Assembly: GCA_021234155.1 (NCBI GenBank)
Contig: JAJEKV010000030.1
Span: 4,698,050 to 4,762,049, forward strand
From: Isoetes taiwanensis
Taxonomy: Eukaryota; Streptophyta; Lycopodiopsida; Isoetales; Isoetaceae
Direction: 5' to 3'
DNA length: 64,000 nt
The position numbers and the translations under genes are program-made. Below the pieces are notes generated by a model. That model ran no database searches, was not told the origin of the DNA, and saw only the letters and a list, made by a program, of their open reading frames with translations. Below are positions 21,721-34,440 of the stretch, piece by piece. How positions within the stretch are numbered: the first letter of the stretch is position 1; every line of letters begins with the position of its first letter.

Positions 21721-24267
21721 AACAAAGAAGAGTGAGGCTCAATTTAGAATATTGGTGGCAAGCTTAACATTTAATGTGGAGCATGGTACAAGCATCCGTG
21801 TCTTTTTCTGGCTTGTTAGATAGGAATGCAGTAATGCAGTGGTTGCCTGACCCCTTTCAATGTCAAGAAAACATGGCCGAGTCTAATCGTTGGTATTATG
21901 CAGCATTTCAAGGTCCTGATATGGTAATTGAACAAAAGCATAGTGGGCAGCTTCAGTTCCGCAATTGGACCAACTTAAAATCAAATCCATACTTTCTATA
22001 TGGCATGCATCCACTTACCTGTAGCTAGTGCTAGATAACCATGCCACTCCTTCAGGACGCAGTTTAAGGTAACATTATCTAACACTACTATACCTCTCAT
22101 TTGGTGAAGTAATTGTAGTCTTTTTTACATGACCATTTAATGCACAAGCTGCAACTGCTGTAGTGCCTAGAACACAATGTAGCCTAGGGGCTAAAAACAA
22201 CGAGACCATCCTTATAATGCGACCTATCCAAGTCTATATATGCTCATTCCTTAAACATGGCCATGTGTCTTACCCAAAAAGCTTAGTTACTGCAAACTGA
22301 CGGTGGTCACTTTATCAGAGATGAATTTCTGTTTCTGCTGTGATGAATGGGTTGGATACAATTTTATGTTCACTATTAATCTGCTGGACTGTTCACAGGA
22401 AAAAATGCAAACTGGTGTGGAGCATTGGGGCAAGATGCAGAGATATCCAATCCAAGACGGTTATTTCATTCTGCACCAGGAGAAGCGAAAACTCAGAGAT
22501 ATGGAGAGGAAACTGTTGGTGTAGGCATAGTTTCTTGTACTTTTTATGCAACAACCTAGACCTTTTCACGTGATGCAGGGATCTTCTATTATTAAGGCCA
22601 GATGTTTGTCTAGTTAGTTATCTTTTTAAATGAGGCATTAGATTCAAATAATGTAGAAGCACCAGAAGCTGATATCTTCTTTTGGGACCTGTCTAGATGT
22701 TAATGAGTGCCACGCTAAATGCAGCAATTTTTTTTGCCTACTTTGGTAACTGCCCCATTATCCAAGTTCCGGGTTTACATTTCCTGTTCAAGTTTATTAT
22801 TTGGAGGACATTCTTACAATGATATATTCCAAGAATGACACAACCACCAGTATAGATAAGATGGCTAAAGATGCCAGGATTAGCAATATGAAGGAAGATG
22901 CCGAGAAAGTGGATGCTGTAGCAATGTGCGCCTGGTCAGACCATGACTTTGAACTACTAATGGAAATTTTACCAGAGGGTGGTAGTTCTGGTGGTAAATT
23001 AGCAGCATGCTTTGAATTGCTGGAGGTTATTTTGCAATGTATGCTCGCATCATATGTTGTACAAATGTTGATTGAAGAGTAAACAAGGTTCTAGTTATTA
23101 TTTACTCTGAGCATACCTCTAAATCTAATGTTTGCAGGTAGATAACAATGTGCAGGACAAATTTCGCTGGATGATATGGAGTATGGGTAATTGCCTTCTC
23201 TGTTAAGTGGGAAAGAGCAATATGAGGATGGTTTTACCAAACCTACAGGTTTCCTCAAGCTTTGCTGTAATTGTCTTATTTCCAACAAGACCTCAACACC
23301 TAAGAAGAACTTAGTAATGCAAATGCGTACCATCACCTTCACAAAATGTCAATGTTTAAAATAGCAATTTTGATTCAAATACTCTATTGTCTACAACTAT
23401 AACTTAAGCCACTTCACTCTCCGGGCATGGAGGGCAACCCTCCGTGCGCAACACCCTTTTTTTTTTTTTAATGTTTAACTTATGTCACATCATGTTTGCA
23501 TGGCAATTTATTTTTTCTTAGATTTGAAGGCTACACAACAAGTTCATCATCTCATTAGGTGCTAGTTGTTCCATAAGCAAAGATACTTCAGGCTACTATT
23601 GATGCATATGCCTATTGATACTTCCCACAATATCAGGAATGTTCCTTGTCTATGAGACCATGCCACATGGCATACATTCAATCTTAAAATTTGTTTTTTG
23701 TTTTTCTTGGCATTTTTCCTCGGATTTGATCATTTCTTTTTGGATTTGAGCAAAACATGTTCTACCTTATTTTTATCTTATGCTAATCTTCATGCAATCC
23801 TGATTCTGAGCTATCAAATTAGCCTTCAAGCCTCTGCGCATTGGCCAATTTTCTAGCCCATAATCAAAGATTCTTGCATACAATATACGGAATTAAGGGA
23901 GAGAACAATCAAGAACAAGGTGGTGTCGCATGATGGGTTGTTCTCATGGATCATCACAATATCTTGTTAACACTCCCAGTTAACCATCACTTCCATAGGA
24001 AAAAACAAACACTTATACTTTTTGTACTAGAAACCATACTAGCTTGTAAACACTTCTATTTAACCATCACTTCACTTCAAGTCCAATCCCAGAATTGGAA
24101 AGAGGAAAATCCTCACCTTAGCTCTAGGCCATATCTCCATTATTCAAATCACATATATGCCACAGATCCACCGTCCAAATCGCAGAGGTATGCCCTTCAG
24201 GCAACTCAAGAAGACATATATTGAAGTCCATGAGATGCATACACAACATAACTCAACCCAAGACATG
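21721..24267. other. Long stretch without a supported gene
   Basis: Two unrecognised open frames exist, 21774-22028 and 22801-23082. The second is acidic and contains a run of Met/Asp/Glu, but neither matches a family I know. A hairpin, GCATGGAGGGCAACCCTCCG with a further short arm, followed by a T-run, is at about 23424-23470. I see nothing else. Confidence 0.35.
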
Positions 24268-24270
24268 TAA

Positions 24271-24467
24271 GGGTGCTTTCCCATGAGATTGGCGACCTGG
24301 GAATCTTGATCCAGGTCAAAAACCTGAGCATGAAGAAATGCTTGGTGATTACTTTTGATTCAGGTCAAAAACCTGAGTCTTTGAGGTTGAGGCGCCCACG
24401 GGAACATGCACGCCCTGATCTGGACCTCAAGAAAACCTTGAGGTCGGAGGCCCATGGGAAAGCACCC
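24271..24467. mobile_element. PIF/Harbinger-type MITE
   Basis: This 197-bp element has perfect 15-bp terminal inverted repeats, GGGTGCTTTCCCATG and its complement (24271-24285 and 24453-24467). It is flanked by a TAA duplication at 24268-24270 and 24468-24470. A 3-bp T-A-A/T-T-A target site is typical of PIF/Harbinger transposons. Inside are two copies of CAGGTCAAAAACCTGA and a GACCTCAAG...CTTGAGGTC palindrome, so nearly the whole element can fold. There is no coding capacity. It ends 135 bp before the RNase J start codon. Confidence 0.85.
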
Positions 24468-24602
24468 TAAGTGGCTCAGCCCTAAATCACCGGATATGAC
24501 ACAATGCACATAAACAAAGTAATGTAGAATGACGTGTAAAGTTCTCCACCTGTTAAACCCAAACCCTCTTCTTCCTTTTATCCCATAGAAGGGGAGCAGG
24601 CC

Positions 24603-27600
24603 ATGGCTGCTTCCGTTATGAGTCTGGCCACCGCATGTTCACGTCATTGCCCACATCAGTTATGCTGGCAAGGATTGCGTTTGGGGCACCTTCATGACCA
24701 TAAAAGTTCTGATCTCAGTGATCCCAAGCATCCCCGTAGTCGTTCGACATTTCCAGTTTCTGCTTTCAAATCAGGTTAGTGATCGCATTGTCTCCTTTGT
24801 TGCAATGGTTGGCAGTATTCAGTCAATTGGTTTGGTTGTATATGCGTCAGAACATTGCTGTATTTAGCCAATGTTAAAACCACTTGTGAAAACATTATTC
24901 TGTTTACTTTTCTTCTGATGACACCTTTTTTTCGCATGCTTATTCAAGTAAGCAGCATGTTATATGGATTTGTAACTGCCATGTAGGCCATCGGGAACAC
25001 AACCGGGTAGCTCAAGTTGATGGAAAATTTGAGGGTGCTAGGCAAAGTCGTGATGACAGTGTTCAGCGTGTAATGGAAGCATCACATGAAGGGAAACAAG
25101 GACCTCCCTTGCACGTACTGCCTCTTGGAGGTCTGGGTGAAATTGGAATGAATTGTATGCTGGTTGGCCATTATGATCGCTACATCATGATTGATGCTGG
25201 TCTCATGTTCCCCGAGTAAGTAATTGCTGGTTTGCTACATCAAGTATATGTCTAAGGTTACAGAATAACCCAAAGGGTCTTTGATTATACAGTTTTGATG
25301 ACCTTGGAGTGGCAAAGATATTACCAGACACTAGTTTTATTCATCGTTGGAGAGGAAAAATTGAGGCAGTGATTATAACACATGGTCACGAAGATCACAT
25401 TGGTGCTTTACCATGGGTAATTTGAAATATATCTTGTTTTTGACTTGATTCCTGGCTTTTACGTGTTTAATTACCATAACCAACATCGACTTACGAAGGA
25501 CAGTGCCATTCGTTGACTGGTGTATGCTAATTTAGAGCTAATTTAGATGACCATACGAGTCATTTCTTCCATATATTCGTGGCTTAAGAAAAAGGATATA
25601 TCATGTCCAGTATGATAATGCATTGAGATGCAATGCCTGATTTATAATGTGTTTCATAGATCATAGGGGTCGCATTGAAATTGAAGAGTGGACACATACA
25701 TGAGTCACACTTTAGCTAGAATTTGAGTTATTGGTAGTTCTGCTTACCAACTGCACGAGGTAGTTAACTTGCTAGAAGACGCCAAAGTTGTTTTAATCCT
25801 TCTACTTTGTGGTCGTTTTAACTATCTATTTATATGTCAATGCATGTGTAGGTAGTTCCTGCGCTTGACCCAGGAACAAAAATTTATTCTACAAGCTTTA
25901 CGCATGAGGTACATACGTGACCTTTGTTGTTAGTTTTAATGCTAAAGTAAGTTATATGATTTCTTGAAAAGTTTCAAGGTCTTGCTTTACTGATCATTGG
26001 CAGAGTCATTCTCATCCCCATGGATGTATCCAAATCTATATCTTGATATGCGTTTGGCATCAGATATGCTGTGTATCAATAAGTCTCCTTTTGCATTACC
26101 TCAATGATTCCCTCTTTTACAGTCAATTACAAGCAAATGATCATAGCATGCTTGATAATGCTCTCAGAATTTTCACTCAAATCTGTCAAAAGCTTCCCCA
26201 GTAAAGGATTGAAGTGCTTTGAAAATAATAATTTTTATGGTTAAAAGAACTATGAGAGCTGATTTAAAGCTGAACTTTTCTCATAAAAAAGAAACAGTAA
26301 AAGTGGAAAAGTGTAGCAATTGAAAGATACCTAGTCAGTCTTCTCGTATGGCTTATTAACAATCATACCATTTGCTTGGGGCTGCACTAATGTCACTAAA
26401 TGCTTAAACTGCCATTTTATGATTTTCCGAGTCATGATTACAAGAACTTTGTCGAACTTTGACAACCTTTTGGTCTTGATATAGCTTATTGTAAGACGGT
26501 TGAAGGAATACAACTTAGAGTTCCAGGACCGTTGCCAAACGTTTAACATGAGGGAACGATTTAGAGCTGGCCCATTTGAAATTGAGAGTGTCCGTGTCAC
26601 ACACTCCATTCCTGACTGTTGTGGTTTGATACTGCGCTGTGAAGATGGAACAATATTTCACAGTGGTGATTGGAAGGTACATTGCTGCTAAGGTACATCC
26701 AGCAATGCAGTGCTTGAGTCTAATGTTATAGATGTGCTATTACATTGCCAGATTGATGAAACGCCTGTTGACGGGAATGAGTTCGACAGGACTGGCCTTG
26801 AAGAGCTTTCTAAGGAAGGAGTTACTTTGGTAACTTTCATACTTATCCTAAAAATCTTTGAACGAAATGATTTTTCATACTTTCTCTAGTTGTTGGCACA
26901 TACTAAGAACCATATGTAAACCAGAAAAGAAAGAGAAAACGTAATCTGGTCTTTCCTTGTTTTTACAGCATTCATTTATACGCATTTGTTTCTCTATATG
27001 ACTTTGATGGCAGATGATGAGTGACTCCACAAATGTGTTATCTCCTGGCCGGACAATAAGTGAAGCAGATGTAGCAAAAAGTCTAATGAGTCACATCATG
27101 GATGCAAGAGGTCGAGTCATCACAACTCAATTTGCATCTAATATTCATCGGCTTGGAAGTGTGAAGGCAGCTGCAGATGCCACAGGCCGTAAATTGGTGA
27201 GTACTTTACATCTCTGGTTTATATTTTTTTCCGTAGTTTCTCATAATAAAACGATTTGTTTTAGATATTTGCAATAGTCCTTATCCCATTCAGTATATCT
27301 CTAATCACAATTTCAAACTCATTTTTTTTTCTGTATGTCTCATGTGCTTATCCAATTCAATATATGCCTAGACACAATTCCAAACTCGGTCTTTCTATGC
27401 ATCTTCTCATGCAGATCTGTGAGCTTCCTGATTTTCCTGATCCCAGGTGTTTATTGGAGCTTCATTAAAGACGTACTTTGATGCTGCATGGAGGGACAAT
27501 CAAGCACCTTTTGATCCTTCAGTCCTGGTGAGACTCCATATCTTCCTAACTGGATACAATGACCATTTTGGTTTTTCAAAAATTGGCGTACAGAATTCAT

Positions 27601-30534
27601 ATATCTCTAGCTTTGTTTTAGGTGAAGGCTGAGGACATGGAGGCATATTCGCCTAGTAATTTACTTATTGTAACAACAGGATCACAGGTTTGTTTGATTC
27701 CCTTGCTTTTATCTTATTATAGATTTTTAACCCCGGCCGGCCTTTCTCCACATTATATGTATTTTTCATATATCATCACAGGCTGAACCACGTGCAGCAT
27801 TAAATTTGGCCTCATTTGGTCAGAGTCGAGGCTTAAAGTTAAACAAAGATGACCTGATATTATATTCTGCAAAGGTATTGTTTGTTGTGCTTTTGAGTTT
27901 AGTCGATTCTCATAGATGTTGTGTAGTTAGAAATTCTCACATGTTTTGGTCTTTTGCCAAGTTTTTGTTTGTAGAAAGGTTGTCATTGCTAACATTATTG
28001 CAGAAAGGTTGTGTTCTTTAACCTTCATCCAAAGGAACATGCTATGGACAACTAAAGAGCGTATCTGTTGGGATACTAGGCATTGTATTAGTTCTCTAAT
28101 GGGCTTTAGTGGGTTTCGGTCTTTCGTTCCTTGTCCTATCTGCTGGTGGGATGAAGTATTTTCTCTTGCGCTAATATGCAACTGAAGCATGGAACTTATA
28201 CCCAATGTATACATTGAGAAAAAAATGATTTGGGAGCACCTATCTTTTTGAATTTACTAGTAAAGATTGTGGCCAGGTTCCCAGTTCCTTTTAATAATGA
28301 CAACTTCCACCATTTGCAACCAGATGATTCCAGGAAATGAGACGCGAGTTATAAAAATGATGAACCGAGTAGCTGAATTGGGCCCGACAATTAGGATGGG
28401 AAGGGGGCAAAAGCTTCATACTTCTGGGCATGCATATCATGATGAACTGGTATCTGTTTAAACTTACTTTTTAGTTTCAACTATCTTCTTGTTTGTTTAC
28501 TCACTGAATCCTTATGATGTTCCAAGGAGGAGGTGTTAAGGCTGGTAAAGCCACAACATTTTCTCCCTGTTCATGGTGAATTTGCGTTCCTGAAGGAGCA
28601 TGAACGGCTTGGAAAATCCACAGGAATACATCACACAGTGGTATATCTCCATGATGCATAGCTCAATGTTATAAGTTTATTAATGTACAACTACAAACGG
28701 ATGTTCTCAATGCACGCCTATCTATTGGCAATATTTAGCTTTTTAAACTCATGCTCAGTAGGTGACCAATTTTGTGAAATGATGACCAATGATGCTTAAA
28801 ATGCGAATGTATTATGCAGATCTAGCTTGGGTCAAATTTAAACATATAAGTCTGAATTTACTTGGGTCTGAATTTGAATGTGATGTCTCAAAATTCATAG
28901 TGGAAGCTTCTCTTGATCAGAATTTAGGAAGCATGCATTATTGTTCATAGGGTTACTGCATCTTTACTTTTTTTAGGTTGATATAAACAGACAGCTCTAT
29001 TTTAGTCCCAAGCAAGGTAGCCTCTTATACTTCTCAAAATTGAAATGCCTTTAGTTGTGACTAAACTTGGGTGTTTGTCATGTACCAGGTAATCAGAAAT
29101 GGAGAGATGTTAGGAGTCTCACATTTGCGCAACAGACGAGTGCTTTCTAGTGGCTTCTCAACTCTTGGGAAAAAAGAGTTGAAGGTTGATTATTTCTTTT
29201 CTTGTCTATATGTGGAAAACTACTGTGTTTAATGAATATATGAAAGAGTTGCTGAGCTGTTTTCTTCCCCTTTCCAGTTGATGTACAATGATGGAAATAA
29301 AGCTTTTGGAACTGCTGCTGAACTTCGTCTAGAGGAACGCATGCACATAGCACTTGATGGGCTTATTGTTGTAAGGTATGTTCTGAATGTTGCGAGATAG
29401 TTATAGCGGAAGAGTGTATACTCATTAGCATTACAAATGCAGTGTGGAAATCCGAAGGAATGCCTATGATGACGATGATGATGACCAGGAATCAAATGGA
29501 GGTTACAAATGTGGCTTAAAAGCACGAATTAGGATAACAACACGATGCCTTTGGTTGGATGGTGGGAAGGTTATGGAAGCACTATATCGGGCTGCAAATG
29601 GAGCAGTGGGAAGCTGTCGCCAGGATGCTGCACCTGTCACAGTTGAGAGAACGGTTGGAACGGTGCTTAGGAAGGTAATGCAAAAATACAATAATAAGAG
29701 GCCAGATGTGATTGTTATAGCAACTGAAAGTTATGAGAAGAAGAAGATGGTCCAAGGAAAGGGTTTACTCAAGGCAGATGCGAAAGCTCAGGTTAGGGTC
29801 ATGGTGACCACGAAATCTGTGAAGAAAAAGGTTGCAGAACAATTTGAAGAACCAGAAAAAACTGGCTTTGTCGTTGAGGCGAAGTCGATTCCACCAACAG
29901 ATGGTAAGCGAGCGCTTGTGCAGGAATTCCTAATGAAAGCATGATACAATCAGGAGTGTAACTAATATGCCGTTTTCATTGAATGCCTTTTGTAGAAGTT
30001 GAGGAGAAAATTGTCATGGTAACTATGGAAACCCCTAGTGAAATGGCAAAGGGGGACAAAACTGAGCAGCGACAAGTGGATACTGAAAACTATTTATCGG
30101 TTCCTTTTAAGGAGGTTTCTGACATAGATGATTTGGAAGAAGATGAGCCTTTAAAGGGAGGTGCTGGTGCAAAGCGTCCCAAGTGGAAGCATAAGGAACT
30201 ACTTAAGTTGATTGAAGTGCGGACTTCTCTAGAGAGGCAGTTTGAAGAAGCGAAGCTCAAGACTCCACTGTGGAAGCAAGTTGCATCTATCTTAGTGGAA
30301 CATGGCTTTGAACACAGCCATAATCAGTGTAAATCAATGTGGGGAAGCTTAAAAAGAAAATATGAGGTAACTTACAGAATTGCTATAGAATTCCTTCATA
30401 TTTTGGGTATTTATTTCATGTGTTTCTTGCTTCAGGATTTGATAGAAAGCAAAGAAGATGAAAATATCTTGCGCAAACGCTGGCCATATTTTGATATGAT
30501 GCATAAAGCCATCTCGCCCAAAGGCAGCATATGA
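24603..30534 (+). CDS. RNJ: Chloroplast ribonuclease J with C-terminal GT-1 domain
   Basis: RNase J is a metallo-beta-lactamase/beta-CASP nuclease (5'-3' exo- and endonuclease) that trims chloroplast transcripts in plants. I place 17 exons: 24603-24774, 24987-25215, 25293-25416, 25852-25908, 26485-26676, 26752-26829, 27014-27196, 27447-27527, 27622-27687, 27782-27874, 28324-28449, 28527-28640, 29089-29184, 29278-29375, 29443-29903, 29996-30366 and 30436-30534. All joints are GT-AG, phases agree, and the total is 2,640 nt (879 residues), close to other plant RNase J. The N-terminus is Ser/Arg-rich and looks like a transit peptide. Motifs in order are HGHEDHIGA (metal ligands), [28 protein letters not shown] and PVHGE. 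The final ~100 residues form a trihelix GT-1/Myb-like domain ([13 protein letters not shown]...LWKQVASIL...[13 protein letters not shown]), known only in plant RNase J. No break was found. Confidence 0.93.
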
Positions 30535-31740
30535 CTATATAGTATGGGTCGAATTATGCCAGTGTAAAACAGATTCTGATTGCCATGCATAATTGAACGC
30601 GATAGGGACCAGATAAGTTGAAGTGGGACCTAAGTATTTCCTATAATATGCTGAAAACGTATTCCAAGGTATTCTGAAAAAACAATTTTGACTATGTGTG
30701 AACTATGTATCCTTTTGCAATCCTTCTGCCTATAGATTGCCTAGTTTGCTTCTTGTTATGGATTAAGGGTGCCATTTCTTTCATGGCAGGATAAATTAAG
30801 GAAATATGTTTCTCAGGTCGAACCATAGTTGCTCTTAGTGCAAAGAATGCATCATTGGAAGCCGTCCATTTGAGGCGTATTCCTATTGAAGACCTATAAA
30901 CAGTGCATAAATCCAAAGACTATTTCAGAAGCAGGGAATAAGTTGCCCTGTGGAGTTTTGGTGACTTAACTGTCTTGCCCTTGTTGAAGGTTCATGTTCT
31001 GACACTGCATAGTTACTGATGGTTGTTTCGACAATTGTTTTCAGGACAAATGACAAATTGCTAAGGATGAAGGGGTTATTTGTAATCTGACATGCTTGCT
31101 GAAGCACATTATCCATTTGACAGAGTAACACTGTTATCTGTATTTATTTTCTTTTAAAAATGTATGTATATGTTGCTTCAAATTCAATTGTGGAAGTCTC
31201 AGATTATGAATATATTTCAAATTCTGCCAAGAACAGCACATTAATCAGGCCGATTTTGCCGTATTTCATCCAATTGATATACTGCTAAGCAGTTTTGAAT
31301 GTGCAGTTTTGAATTTGTTTGAATTTAGGATTAATGGGAGAGGGCGAAAGGGAAGAATGAAAATTGGACAACCTGTTCCATTGGAAAATATATGGTAAAA
31401 AAAGAGGCACGTGCCGACTCTACACGTTATATCAGCATAGAGTTTTATATTCTAACACTATTACACAAGACTATATATCTTTACACTAACATTGTTCCTG
31501 AAAAACTAAAGAAAACATCTGTGAAAAACAAGCATCTCCATGCACATTATATACATTTGCACCTGGCCATAACAGCAATCTTTCTCGACTTGCAGCTAAC
31601 TTGTCATAACTCTCCAGTCAAGCAGCTGCAAATTTGCAGTCTTCACTACGCGAATTCTAGCACATTTGGACCTTTTCGATGTGACGTTATAACAATTCCA
31701 CCCTAAAGGGCCCAGTAATTAGATGAATCTCTCCACTATG
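30535..31740. other. Intergenic, downstream of RNase J
   Basis: It contains the 3' UTR of RNase J and AT-rich spacer. No further gene is visible. Confidence 0.4.
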
Positions 31741-31745
31741 TATAA

Positions 31746-31902
31746 GGGAAAATACCGCCCGAGGGTTTTCCGGGGGGTAATCTGCGAGGTGGCGCCACCA
31801 GCGGTGGCGGCGCACGAGCGACGGAGCCGCGAGTGTGTGCGCCACTGCTTGCGGCGCCGCCGAGCAGATTGCCCCCGGAAAACCGAGGGGGGTATTTTTC
31901 CG
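31746..31902. repeat. GC-rich foldback element
   Basis: Arms of about 39 bp (31746-31785 and 31864-31902) are inverted copies with a few mismatches (GGAAAATACCGCCCGAGGG against GGGGGTATTTTTCC). The ~78-bp centre is GC-rich and itself contains GGCGCCACC/GGTGGCGGCG pairing. The whole unit can form a long hairpin. It stands out sharply from AT-rich flanks and is probably a MITE or foldback element. No clear target duplication was found. Confidence 0.65.
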
Positions 31903-32932
31903 TGCGTAATAGATGGGAGGTTGAAATTACGTTCATGAATGGCTGGATACAGCTATGGCGCATTCTTTCTTTGAATGCTTTCGCCTGGAAATCAAACCTA
32001 GAGATCTATGGCTATGAACTGTCTGCCGGATTTAAGCCAGAAACCAATGTTGTAATATAAATACTCCGCCCTTTACATGAAAAGAAGACCACAAGACTCA
32101 TGGATCTTAAAGAAAAGCTTCAAAAGCAAACCAAGACAGAAGGAGCAAACCTATATTACAGTCCATTTGTCGGATTAAAGCATGCAAATAGCATCAGACA
32201 TGGCAAAAAGATCGCTCACTTTGATATTCAAAGCATGGCATTGCAGTGGCAAGCGAATATATCTTCAATCTCTGCCCCAGAGCATGATGCCCCCTGTTTT
32301 GGACGGCATAGCCAATTTCGGCGACCTTCAAACCGGGTTGCTGGAGCTTGAACCAAAGCGCAAGGAAGCCAGGAGCTAAAATATATGCTAGGTTTCTCAC
32401 GGTCCAGCATCTTCTGCAGATGAACCTAAACCTGAGCCAGGGCCGGATCTTAGATAAAATCCACGAATCGTGAGAAAGCATGGCCACGAGCTGCAACTCA
32501 AGCGCCGAAATAATGAACAAAAGAGGCACCGAATCGTCATACCCAAGAGCTGCAACTCAGGCGCAGCAACAATGAAAACAGGGGAGAGCTTAGCGGCGCC
32601 GCTCCGCCAATGTCAGAGAATATTACAGGTTATAAAACAAGCCTAATATAACAGTAATTTCAACCTCCCGTTTATTACATTCATTGACTTCTCTGTCTTC
32701 TTACAGTATGAAACATAATACATATCTATACTTTACACAAAACATTTGTAGTCATCGATTTCATATTCATATCATTGACATGTTTTGTAGGAGAATTACA
32801 AACAGACACTACTCTGATTTATCTAATGTCTCAAAGCCTTCCTTCATTTCTTCTGATACATATATTTACCTTTCACTTCTTCGTCTTCTTCCTGCCCAGT
32901 TCTTTGGCATTGCTTCAGGAGCAGATCCTTCT
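31903..32932. other. No recognisable gene
   Basis: A minus-strand open frame of 111 codons (32194-32529) has hydrophobic and basic segments but no family resemblance. I see nothing else. Confidence 0.35.
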
Positions 32933-33243
32933 CCTCATTCATCTCACCAGTAATCGCGTCCTCTTTCTGCTTCAACCGCTTACCTATGTCTAACATTTGA
33001 CGCTTATTCTAGCTTCGTTTCTATACTCTACTTTCTAGTTCTACTTTCTGCATGCATGCAAAAACTCGAACTACCTCTACTCTTTGGCTCTCATGGCTTT
33101 TCTCATGGGAAGTCCCCAATATTCATCTCATACGTCCTCTTAAACGTCTACTCAAATCTGGACCCTTGTTTCGGTACATACGGTGCATATTCCTTTCTCA
33201 CCTCCTCCACACCTAGGGTTGGCCCTTCAGGCAACCCAACAAA
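32933..33243 (+). repeat. Dispersed 310-bp repeat, copy 1
   Basis: This is clearly similar in the same orientation to 49403-49728. Shared stretches include CTTCAACCGCTTACCTAT, CTTTCTGCATGCATGCAAA, TACGTCCTCTTAAACGTCT and CACCTCCTCCACACCTAGGG. It ends in a small hairpin (GGGTTGGCCCTTCAGGCAAC). It is noncoding and pyrimidine-rich. The type is unknown; a SINE or a Helitron- or MITE-derived element is possible. Confidence 0.65.
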
Positions 33244-34440
33244 AGTCGTCCACACAATGTCATCGTGGTCATAGAGAGAAAATGGCAAAGAAAATTCAAT
33301 TTGGAATTATCTGTATCTCTTGCATTCTAGCAATTGATTGTGAATTCATTATGTTGCATTCTAGATCATTTTCATATATTTATGGTTGTGACGGTGCTCT
33401 ATGGTGACCGATAATTAATTGAATGCATTTTTGAGATGTATTAGATGTGCCTAATCCCAATAATTCAACGTGTATATACTCAAATCATGAGCTGATAAAA
33501 GCACCAATATCAAATCCCATTAGGGATATAGACAATCCATAATTATATCATGCAATCTAGAGTATCCTAATTTATAATTTGCCAATTCGATAAAATGTGC
33601 AAAAAAAACACTATGAACATTTAATGCGTGTTGTACTTAGGAATATAGTCATTCCAAAATACGTGATCAAATCCATAACGTGGCCCTGGTTAAAAACCGT
33701 AGTTTTAGAACTCTAGATTTCTAAAGGTTTGCTGGGATCCGTATCTGAATGCGTATGAAGCTGACGCTGGCATATGGGTTTTGAAAAGAAGCTGTATGTA
33801 GTGCTTGCAAAGGTCAAGCTGCAGATAAGATCCCTCGAGCACCCTGGGCATATGGCGAGCAGCCAAGGCCTTTCTAAATCCATTCCCTACAAGTGTCGGC
33901 ATGGCCATGAAGCGGATGGGCATGCCCTTTTTGGGTTGCCCGAAGGGCTAACCCAAGGAATGGAGTAGCAAAAAACGGCATATACCGAAAATATGCCAAA
34001 CAAAGGGTTAGGATAGGGTTTGAGCATGAAGTGGACGATGGGGATGAAATTGGAGCTAAGGCAGAAATGTAAAGGTGGAAACACGAAAATGGATGGCGGG
34101 GAAAGGGCGTGCATGCATGCAAGAGGGCAAAAGCAAAAGGAAGAAGAGAGAAAAGCCACGGTTGTAGAGAAATGAATGAAAGAAAGACACAGCAAAAGGA
34201 AAAAGAGAGAAAAGCCACGGTTGTAGAGAAATGAATGAGAGGAAGACACAACTTTACCTAAAATAGAGAGCATGAATGGAGTGTAAAGAAAGGTTGCCAT
34301 GCCGCCAAATTTGAAGCACAAAAGCGACAACACTGTTATATAAATGTATAGGAGCTTGCATTAATGTGAACTCAGACTGAGATTTCAATATGCCTGTTTA
34401 TGCACTGCCTCTGACAAGTAGATCAACTGATATGTAGCGT
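33244..34440. other. Intergenic spacer with short repeats
   Basis: It contains a GGGTTGCCCGAAGGGCTAAC hairpin at about 33936-33957 and the duplication annotated at 34146-34263. No coding sequence is supported. Confidence 0.4.
34146..34263 (+). repeat. Two-copy 59-bp tandem duplication
   Basis: AGAGAAAAGCCACGGTTGTA and following bases occur twice, 59 bp apart, with a few differences. Confidence 0.7.

Noticed and set aside
23424-23475. Hairpin followed by T-run as a terminator or Helitron tail
   Set aside because: Bacterial-type terminators do not apply here and there is no CTRR. A related motif at 46208 lacks the stem.
29904-29944. RNase J ending at the TGA at 29942-29944 by reading through the exon 15 donor
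   Set aside because: The donor at 29904 and acceptor at 29995 restore phase and lead into the conserved GT-1 domain. Read-through may be a minor isoform at most.
32194-32529. 111-codon minus-strand open frame
   Set aside because: No family resemblance, no introns or context, and composition as expected by chance.
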